Of a stretch of DNA of 8,263 nt, positions 1-5,114 are shown piece by piece; positions within the stretch are counted from its first letter, which is position 1, and each line of letters starts with the position of its first letter. The notes beneath the pieces are model-generated. The model searched no databases. It was given only the letters and a program-made list of their open reading frames with translations, and was not told the origin of the DNA. Location of the stretch: positions 1 through 8,263 of the forward strand of contig JAGHAG010000007.1 in NCBI GenBank assembly GCA_021161625.1, in the 5' to 3' direction. The position numbers and the translations under genes are program-made. Source of the DNA: Elusimicrobiota bacterium (GTDB taxonomy: Bacteria; CG03).

Positions 1-1
1 A

Positions 2-283
2 CCGATGTTGCGTAATCATCATTCTCAAATCCGCATCCTTGAAATCGCATACATGACAGGTGTCATTCTTCTTCCTCTTACTGCTTCTGTAAAAACCAAA
101 ATTATTTTAAAGAACTACTGGAATCAGGTGGAAATTCCCCTTCCGGGTTCAAAGGGAGTTTACATCATAGGCAATCCCATAACTGTTAAAAGACAAACAC
201 ATAGAAAAGAAATGAATTATTTGTTAGAATTATTTGAGAAGGAATTAAAAAAAATTACCGAGTTAGCAGATGAATATTGCTGA
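2..283 (+). CDS. DUF374/LPLAT-type acyltransferase, C-terminal fragment (5' end outside window)
   Basis: This is the open C-terminal end (about 93 codons) of a protein that starts before the window. The visible part resembles the end of DUF374 proteins, a branch of the lysophospholipid/lipid A acyltransferase superfamily. It has an 'A.MTGV.LLPL' segment (compare 'A..TGAPI.PV'), then a lone W in 'NYWNQVEIPLPGSKGVYIIG', then 'GNPITV', then a charged C-terminal helix ending '..ELADEYC'. Members are membrane-associated and thought to acylate lipid A or glycerolipids. The catalytic HX4D box would lie upstream and cannot be checked. The 3' end overlaps the next gene by 14 nt, which suggests co-transcription. 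The family call rests on remembered motif similarity only; the substrate is unknown. Confidence 0.6.
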   Translation, partial: PMLRNHHSQIRILEIAYMTGVILLPLTASVKTKIILKNYWNQVEIPLPGSKGVYIIGNPITVKRQTHRKEMNYLLELFEKELKKITELADEYC

Positions 284-1676
284 ATATTATAAAAATGAAT
301 TCATTCAGAAAAGAATAGCCGAATACTGCGGAGGCAAACCTGAAAATCCCCAGAATTTTACAGCACAATATCTGGTGGGATACGGAGTAAAACTCCTTAA
401 AACAAAAAATATTGAATTTATGTCAGCCCCGAAAGAATACTTTACCTGGATACTTGAAAATGAACTTGATATTTACAGGTCAGTGTGGGATATAGGTTCA
501 ACTCTTGGTTTTCTGGATATTGAATATTTTAATCTTGACAAGCCCGCACTTATATATACAAATCCAGAAGAGATTTTTCACCTGATGGAACCTGTGTATC
601 AAAAAATTTTGCAGGTTTTTAAAAGATTTAAAATAAATCCTCTTCCTATAATGACGGGACAGGGATACCATTTTTCATTCAAAGTTTCCAGATACTCCCC
701 TGCAGATAAATCCCTTGAAAAAATAGGATTTGTCTCCGCCACTTTAAAAGAAAAATACAAAGCCGTAAAGGGAAGAAGAAAAAGACCTGTTTCAATAAGG
801 CATGGTAAGGCATTTGAGGGCATGGGGAAAATTCTTGAATTTCTCACACACATCATTATTAAGGAACTGGCAGAAGAAAATTTTCAACTTCCCTGCGTTA
901 TAACAGATGTTGCTATTGGCAAATCAAAAAGAGGTATGAGAGAGGCAATTTCATTTGACCTTTCAATGTATGGGGACCCTATTTATATGAGAGATATAAG
1001 AACGCCTTTTAGCACCCATCAAAAGCACAAAATCCAATGGTGGAAGGTTGGAAAATACATTTCTGAGACAATCCCGCCAAGAATTGCTGTACCAAGAAAA
1101 AAAATCACTCTTGATGATGCTTTAAAAATAAGAAAAGACCTGAATAAAGCAATAGAACTTGCAAAAAAAACTTCCTGTAAAATACCGGATGTTTCAAAAA
1201 CTTTTAAAACCGTGATGAGTGCCTATAAAAAAAGCACACTTTACAAAATTCACAAGAGTTTTGATGAAACTGAAATTGATGAGCCATCCCGCTGGGCAAA
1301 GACCTATTATGCAATAAATCTTGATGAACTTCCGCCGTGCATAAATCACTGTCTTCTTTTCCCGAACGACCATCTTTTAAAACCAACGAATCTTCAAAAT
1401 CTCACGAGAACCCTTATGTCTAAAGGATGGCATCCAAAACACATTGCAGGCCTTGTTACATCCCGTTATCAAAATCCGCAGTACAACTGGCATGAAAACT
1501 GGAACAAGTATGACCCATCATCAAGGGCAAATTTTTATGTGCGGATTTTTTCAGACCTTATTAAAACAGGTCTTGACAGAGGACTGGATTTTAATTGTAT
1601 ATCTCAAAAGGAAAAAGGATACTGCCTGAAGGAATGGTGTGGATGGAATCTTGAAGAAATCAAATTTAAAATTTAA
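270..1676 (+). CDS. Archaeo-eukaryotic-type primase (AEP), PriS-like catalytic domain fused to PriL-like Fe-S domain
   Basis: Probable DNA/RNA-synthesising primase or primase-polymerase of 468 aa. All three AEP motifs are visible. Motif I is 'FLDIEY' (D83, E85 as metal ligands). Motif II is 'MTGQGYHFSF' (H134, the sxH nucleotide-binding motif). Motif III is 'VITDVAI' (D213), followed by a basic strand and 'MRDIRTPFSTHQKH' (R241, R244, S248, H250), which resembles the 'iRlP.S.H.K' segment of PriS-like primases. The region ~352-460 looks like the PriL C-terminal Fe-S domain: 'LPPCI' (C357), 'NLTRTLMSKGWHPKHIAGL' (helical), then C443-x8-C452-x4-C457, so C357/C443/C452/C457 are the likely 4Fe-4S ligands. 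C361 is an extra cysteine. A small and a large primase subunit thus seem joined in one chain. The start overlaps the acyltransferase by 14 nt with a weak Shine-Dalgarno, so translation is probably coupled. No Cas, helicase, integrase or Rep gene is nearby. Motif reading is direct; the PriL assignment and activity are inferred. Confidence 0.75.
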   Translation: MNIAEYYKNEFIQKRIAEYCGGKPENPQNFTAQYLVGYGVKLLKTKNIEFMSAPKEYFTWILENELDIYRSVWDIGSTLGFLDIEYFNLDKPALIYTNPEEIFHLMEPVYQKILQVFKRFKINPLPIMTGQGYHFSFKVSRYSPADKSLEKIGFVSATLKEKYKAVKGRRKRPVSIRHGKAFEGMGKILEFLTHIIIKELAEENFQLPCVITDVAIGKSKRGMREAISFDLSMYGDPIYMRDIRTPFSTHQKHKIQWWKVGKYISETIPPRIAVPRKKITLDDALKIRKDLNKAIELAKKTSCKIPDVSKTFKTVMSAYKKSTLYKIHKSFDETEIDEPSRWAKTYYAINLDELPPCINHCLLFPNDHLLKPTNLQNLTRTLMSKGWHPKHIAGLVTSRYQNPQYNWHENWNKYDPSSRANFYVRIFSDLIKTGLDRGLDFNCISQKEKGYCLKEWCGWNLEEIKFKI

Positions 1677-1706
1677 AATATCGCAAAAGCGGTACAGGAG
1701 GTTTTT

Positions 1707-2291
1707 ATGAAAAAAATTCTCTGTGGAGTTTGTTCCCTATTAATCTTTGGATGTGCCACAACAAAGGTGAGCAGAATTGCTGTTGATGAAACTGTTGACC
1801 TTTCTGGCTACTGGAATGACACGGACTCACGGCTTGTGGCTGAAGCAATGGTATCTGATTGTCTTTCAAGACCATGGCTTTCAGATTTTATCAACGAACA
1901 CGGAAAAAAACCAAGGGTTATTGTGGGAACAATTCGCAATAAATCAGCAGAGCACATTGCAACAGAAACTTTTGTAAAAGACCTTGAAAGAGAACTTTTA
2001 AATTCTGGAAAAGTAAAATTTGTTGCATCAAAAACTCAGAGAGAGGAAATCCGTGAAGAAAGGGCAGACCAGCAGAAATTCGAAGAAAATGCAAAAGAAT
2101 TTTTCAAAGAAAAGGCAGCGGATTTTATGCTCCAGGGCACAATCAACAGCATTCTGGATAAACTCGGTGGAAAAACTGTTCGCTATTATCAGATTGAACT
2201 TGAACTTATAAACATTGAAACAAACGAAAAGGTCTGGATAGGACAGAAAAAAATAAAGAAACTTGTGAAAAGGTCAAAATTCGGACTTTGA
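1707..2291 (+). CDS. lpoB: LpoB-like penicillin-binding protein activator lipoprotein
   Basis: Outer-membrane lipoprotein of 194 aa. In E. coli LpoB reaches through the periplasm and stimulates the bifunctional peptidoglycan synthase PBP1b. The signal peptide is short, with the lipobox 'IFGC' and lipidated C16. Family hallmarks are strong: 'VDLSGYWNDTDSR' (~27-41), 'VIVGTIRNKSAEHI', 'TFVKDLERELLNSGKVKFV', 'GTINSI' and 'YYQIELELINIETNEKVWIGQKKIKKL'. The linker between C16 and the globular domain is short, unlike E. coli LpoB. An AGGAGG ribosome-binding site at 1696-1701, 5 nt before the ATG, fixes the start. It lies 30 nt after the primase gene and 10 nt before the ATPase subunit gene. Fold assignment is confident; the PBP1b-like partner is inferred because no PBP gene is in the window. 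Confidence 0.88.
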   Translation: MKKILCGVCSLLIFGCATTKVSRIAVDETVDLSGYWNDTDSRLVAEAMVSDCLSRPWLSDFINEHGKKPRVIVGTIRNKSAEHIATETFVKDLERELLNSGKVKFVASKTQREEIREERADQQKFEENAKEFFKEKAADFMLQGTINSILDKLGGKTVRYYQIELELINIETNEKVWIGQKKIKKLVKRSKFGL

Positions 2292-2301
2292 GAATTTAAC
2301 C

Positions 2302-2922
2302 ATGCGTCTTTCAGTTAACCCGACCCGAATGGAGTTGCAGAGGCTAAAAAAAACTCTGCAAATTGCAAGAAGGGGATGGAAACTTTTAAAGGACAAGCAG
2401 GATGAGTTGATGAAGAATTTTCTTGAAAAAAAGGATATATTCTTTGAAGAATACGAAAAACTAAACAAAGAAATCAAAAAAATTTTCTCTCTCGCAGTTC
2501 TGGGAGATGGATTTTTATCACCCGAACAAACCGAAAAATTAGCAAAAAAATCTGAAGCAAAAATTTCTGTAAAAATGAAGCAAAAAATTTTGTTTGGTGT
2601 GACAAGTGCTGAGTTTGATGTTCAAAAATCCGCAAATCCCATCAATTACAAAAAAAGCCAGTCTGTTCTTTACTGGGACAGGGCTGTTGAACTTCTTAAT
2701 GAAAACATTGAAAAAATTTTGAAAGTTGGAGCGCTTTTGTTTGAGATAAGGTCCCTGTGTGAAGAAATTGCCTCAACCAGAAGAAGAGTAAATTCCCTTG
2801 AATACAGGATGATACCCGACCTCATTGAGACCATAAAATTTATAAACTTCAAACTTGAAGAAATGGAAAGAGCAAATACAGTGCGATTGATGAAGGTAAA
2901 GGATATTGTGAGAAGACATTAA
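2302..2922 (+). CDS. V/A-type ATP synthase subunit D (central rotor stalk), isolated gene
   Basis: A 206-aa, almost all-helical protein with both signatures of V/A-type ATPase subunit D. The first is N-terminal 'NPTRMELQRLKKTLQIARRG' (6-25) running into 'WKLLKDKQDEL'. The second is C-terminal 'STRRRVNSLEYRMIPDLIET' (158-177) followed by 'MERANTVRLMKVKD'. The two long terminal helices form the antiparallel coiled coil that turns inside the A3B3 head, with a more variable loop at ~60-120. Length is normal for the family and the gene looks intact. It begins 10 nt after the lpoB-like stop and ends 4 nt before the next lipoprotein gene, so it sits in an envelope operon. No A, B, E, F, I or K subunit genes are in the window. 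M10 falls inside the signature, which supports the 2302 start, though its Shine-Dalgarno is weak. A copy repurposed outside the ATPase cannot be excluded. Confidence 0.88.
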   Translation: MRLSVNPTRMELQRLKKTLQIARRGWKLLKDKQDELMKNFLEKKDIFFEEYEKLNKEIKKIFSLAVLGDGFLSPEQTEKLAKKSEAKISVKMKQKILFGVTSAEFDVQKSANPINYKKSQSVLYWDRAVELLNENIEKILKVGALLFEIRSLCEEIASTRRRVNSLEYRMIPDLIETIKFINFKLEEMERANTVRLMKVKDIVRRH

Positions 2923-2926
2923 TAGA

Positions 2927-2989
2927 ATGACAAATGAAAAATCAAAAATGGAAAATAACAAATTTCTAGTTTCCAATGACAAAACTGGT
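2927..2989 (+). repeat. Degenerate heptamer array, ATGACAA-type
   Basis: Nine 7-nt steps run from 2927 to 2989. The first five follow AT-N3-AA (ATGACAA, ATGAAAA, ATCAAAA, ATGGAAA, ATAACAA), then come two diverged units, then an exact second ATGACAA at 2976-2982 and a diverged last unit. The array supplies the start codon and first ~21 residues of the COG3014-like lipoprotein. Copies are too diverged for recent slippage. The array abuts a second heptamer array of different consensus after a 1-nt phase shift at 2990. Confidence 0.6.
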
Positions 2990-4417
2990 TACCACTCACT
3001 ACTTACTACTGACTACTTGCCACTTGCTACTCACCACTCACCACTCCCCACTTACCCGTTACTTTTTGCTCTGTATTTCTTGCTAATTTCTGCCTGCACT
3101 CCGCCTGACATCTATATCCGTTTGAACTGGCAAATCGCGCAGGGAAATTATATTCAGGCAATTGAGCAGATAAAAGCAAACAAAAACAGATTCTATCCCA
3201 AAAAAAATGCACTTCTGTATCATCTGGATTTAGGGCTTCTAAATCATCTGGCTGGAAATTACAAAGAAAGCAATCAACACTTTGAGAAAGCAAAACGACT
3301 TGCAGACGAGTTTTACACAAAAAGCATCACAAAAGAAGCATCCACATTTCTCATAAACGATACAATGAGACCCTATTATGGCGAGGATTTTGAGATAGCG
3401 CTGATTTATTTTTTTAAAGCCCTGAATTACACCCTGCTTGGTGATGAAGAAGGCGCTCTTGTTGAAGCACGGCAGATGAATTACTTTTTTCAGGAACTTG
3501 AAACCCGTTATGGCACAAAAAATGTTTACAAAGGAGACCCTGCAATCAGATACATTATGGGATTGATTTATGAAAATGCAGGGGAATTAAATAGTGCTCT
3601 TATTGAATACAAAAATGCAATTCGGTTATACAAAAAAAATGCACCTCGAGAACTTCTTGAAAGTGCTTATATGCTTGCAAAACGACTTGGCTTTTCAGAT
3701 GATATTCAGTGGTTCAGAAAACTCGGGGCTAAGGGGAAGAAAAGAAAAAAAAGTGAAATCATCATTCTGCACTTAAACGGGCCTGCTCCTAAAAAAATAA
3801 ATCATTTTATTGAATTTTCTTTTGGTGAGGGATGGGCTTATGTTGAAAGTGTGAAAGTTTCAGGAAAGGAAAGGTCAGACATTGAAGAGGCACGGGCAGC
3901 TGCAAGGGCAATATCAGCAAAAGAAACCTTCAGAGTGGCTTTTCCCCAGTACATACAGCCCAAATTTTCCTGTGCAGGTGCAGAAATAGAGGTTTCAGGC
4001 ACAGATGTTCAGGCAAAAACAAAGACAATTTCAGATGTATCCCGCATTGCAATAAAAAATCTTTCTGATAGAATCGCAAGAACCCGCGCAAAGGCAATTG
4101 CAAGAGCATGGATAAAATATGCTCTTGCAAAAAAAGCAGAAAAGAAAGTTGCCAAAAAAAGAGGACTGGCAAGTGGCTGGCTTGCAGGAGCAACTTTAAG
4201 AGCAATTGGCGCTGCAACTGAAACAGCTGATTTGAGGTGCTGGGGAACGCTTCCCGCAAGAATTGACCTTGCAAGAATTCCTGTAAAACCGGGAGAATAT
4301 CATTTGCGGCTCTACTTTAAAGATGCTTATGGAAAAATAATTTCCCAAAAAGTCATAAACGACATCAAAGTAAAAAAGAACAAAAAAACTTTTATAATTG
4401 TAAGAACCCTTTTTTAA
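2927..4417 (+). CDS. COG3014-like TPR lipoprotein with repeat-derived N-terminus
   Basis: Probable outer-membrane lipoprotein, 496 aa from this ATG. The lipobox is 'LISAC' with lipidated C57, after a hydrophobic stretch at ~43-56. The mature part has TPR-like helical pairs at ~62-95, 96-130, 155-190 and 205-238 (for example 'YIMGLIYENAGELNSALIEY'). An alpha/beta domain follows at ~275-360, then a basic region, a glycine/alanine-rich turn (~415-432) and 'ADLRCWGTLPARIDLARIPV' (434-453), which resembles the conserved end of COG3014 proteins. COG3014 genes commonly accompany lpoB-like genes, as here (one gene apart); the role is unknown, perhaps in assembly of an LpoB complex. Residues 1-42 are encoded by short tandem repeats (2927-3053), so the true start is doubtful. 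Alternatives are ATG 2948 or TTG 3017. There is no good ribosome-binding site at 2927; coupling to the upstream stop 4 nt away is likely. Confidence 0.72.
   Translation: MTNEKSKMENNKFLVSNDKTGYHSLLTTDYLPLATHHSPLPTYPLLFALYFLLISACTPPDIYIRLNWQIAQGNYIQAIEQIKANKNRFYPKKNALLYHLDLGLLNHLAGNYKESNQHFEKAKRLADEFYTKSITKEASTFLINDTMRPYYGEDFEIALIYFFKALNYTLLGDEEGALVEARQMNYFFQELETRYGTKNVYKGDPAIRYIMGLIYENAGELNSALIEYKNAIRLYKKNAPRELLESAYMLAKRLGFSDDIQWFRKLGAKGKKRKKSEIIILHLNGPAPKKINHFIEFSFGEGWAYVESVKVSGKERSDIEEARAAARAISAKETFRVAFPQYIQPKFSCAGAEIEVSGTDVQAKTKTISDVSRIAIKNLSDRIARTRAKAIARAWIKYALAKKAEKKVAKKRGLASGWLAGATLRAIGAATETADLRCWGTLPARIDLARIPVKPGEYHLRLYFKDAYGKIISQKVINDIKVKKNKKTFIIVRTLF
2991..3053 (-). repeat. Degenerate heptamer array, AGTGG/AGTAG core (nine units)
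   Basis: Nine consecutive 7-nt units on the plus strand fit NCYACTN: ACCACTC at 2991, 3033 and 3040; ACTACTT at 2998 and 3012; ACTACTG at 3005; GCCACTT at 3019; GCTACTC at 3026; CCCACTT at 3047. Positions 2 and 4-6 of the unit are invariant. Read on the minus strand, units carry AGTGG or AGTAG, the same core as the arrays at 7212-7239 and 7607-7634. In the lipoprotein frame it encodes a Thr/Leu/His/Pro-rich stretch just before the signal-peptide core. It is not CRISPR: there are no unique spacers and the unit is far too short. Confidence 0.8.
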
Positions 4418-4426
4418 CCTACCCAC

Positions 4427-4445
4427 CGGAAATTTTCAATTTCCG
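4427..4445. promoter_or_regulatory. Perfect 8-bp inverted repeat upstream of the toxin-antitoxin promoter
   Basis: CGGAAATT, a 3-nt TTC gap, then AATTTCCG: a perfect inverted repeat 10 nt after the lipoprotein stop and 12 nt before the -35 box of the DUF433 gene. No T-tract follows, so it is a poor intrinsic terminator for the upstream operon. Its place just ahead of the promoter fits an operator-like site or a 3'-end mRNA hairpin. The structure is seen directly; the role is inferred. Confidence 0.5.
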
Positions 4446-4457
4446 ATGCAATAAACA

Positions 4458-4487
4458 TTGACATTGAATTTCCCTTTATGTTAAAAT
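4458..4487 (+). promoter_or_regulatory. Sigma70-type promoter for the DUF433-DUF5615 pair
   Basis: A perfect -35 TTGACA (4458-4463), an 18-nt spacer, and an extended -10: TG at 4479-4480, one nt, then TAAAAT (4482-4487, 5/6 to TATAAT). Transcription would start near 4494, which puts the AGGAGG ribosome-binding site (4495-4500) at almost the first base of the message and the ATG about 10 nt in. A dedicated strong promoter with a minimal leader fits an autonomous toxin-antitoxin-like unit rather than read-through from the upstream operon. Confidence 0.65.
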
Positions 4488-4504
4488 TAAAATCAGGAGG
4501 ATAA

Positions 4505-4765
4505 ATGAAAAATAATCTTCTCAATAGAATTACTGTGAATCCTAAAATTTGCCATGGAAAACCAATTATAAAGGGAACTCGCATTATGGTCTGGCAAATT
4601 CTTGACCTTTTAGAGAATGGTTGTAGTTTTGATGAAATAATTAAAGATTATTTTCCTCGGATTACAAAAAAGGATATCAGAGCCTGCATTCACTATGCCA
4701 ATTCTATTATAAAAAATGAAGAAATTGTATTTTCAAAAGAACTAAAACATGCAATTTCTCGCTGA
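4505..4765 (+). CDS. DUF433 family protein, probable antitoxin
   Basis: An 86-aa protein matching DUF433 almost end to end: 'ITVNPKICHGKPIIKGTRIM' (9-28) then 'VWQILDLLENGCSFDEIIKDYFPRITKKDIRACIHYA'. The family has a helix-turn-helix-like fold and usually sits directly before a DUF5615 PIN-like gene, where it is taken to be the antitoxin and likely autorepressor. Start choice is firm: AGGAGG at 4495-4500 lies 4 nt before the ATG. The last 17 nt overlap the next gene, so the two products are probably translationally coupled. The tail after ~72 is basic and variable and may bind the partner. Family assignment is confident; toxin neutralisation is inferred from family context and synteny. Confidence 0.88.
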   Translation: MKNNLLNRITVNPKICHGKPIIKGTRIMVWQILDLLENGCSFDEIIKDYFPRITKKDIRACIHYANSIIKNEEIVFSKELKHAISR

Positions 4766-5102
4766 CGAATGTGTCCCTTATAAAACAATCACTCTTCTGA
4801 AAAAGAATGGTTTTAAAATTTTCACCGTAGAAGACCTCAAGATTACAAGCCGAAGTGATAAGGAAATTTTTAATAAAGCAAGAACATTAAAATTAACCCT
4901 GATAACCATAGATACCGACTTCGGAAATATAATCCTTTATCCACCAAAAATCCACTATGGCATAATTCTGCTAAAATTAAACAAGTCAAATGAACCTGTC
5001 GTTCATTCTTTACTTTTAAAGTTTCTTAAAAATGCTTCCACAAAAAATCTTAAAGGTAAACTTATTATCATTGAGCCGTCAAAAATTAGAATACGAAAAT
5101 AA
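4749..5102 (+). CDS. DUF5615 PIN-like protein, probable toxin nuclease
   Basis: A 117-aa protein with the DUF5615 PIN-like pattern. It opens with 'FLADECVP' (D6, E7), has a mid-protein acidic 'SRSDKEIFNKA' (D37, E39) and 'LITIDTDFGN' (D55, D57), then 'HYGIILLKL'. These acidic residues would form the metal-binding site of a PIN-like RNase. Length is typical and the key residues are intact, so it is probably active. The ATG lies inside the DUF433 gene (17-nt overlap) with no clear Shine-Dalgarno of its own, so expression should follow the antitoxin. Its stop is 12 nt from the stop of the convergent barrel/TPR gene. RNase activity and target are not demonstrated by the sequence. Confidence 0.85.
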   Translation: MQFLADECVPYKTITLLKKNGFKIFTVEDLKITSRSDKEIFNKARTLKLTLITIDTDFGNIILYPPKIHYGIILLKLNKSNEPVVHSLLLKFLKNASTKNLKGKLIIIEPSKIRIRK

Positions 5103-5114
5103 ATTTTTCATTTC

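Noticed and set aside
270..1676. Plasmid or CRISPR-associated primase
   Set aside because: No Rep, partition, integrase, Cas1 or other Cas gene is visible; a chromosomal setting between acyltransferase and lpoB-like genes is the simpler reading.
1680..1695. Small hairpin around CGCAAAAGCG before the lpoB-like gene
   Set aside because: Only a few base pairs including a wobble, and no T-tract; too weak to call a terminator or regulator.
2991..3053. CRISPR array
   Set aside because: Units are 7 nt, contiguous and without unique spacers, and no cas gene is present.
3930..4274. 114-codon minus-strand open frame
   Set aside because: It is the antisense shadow of the alanine/lysine-rich part of the COG3014-like gene, with no start signal or recognisable domain.
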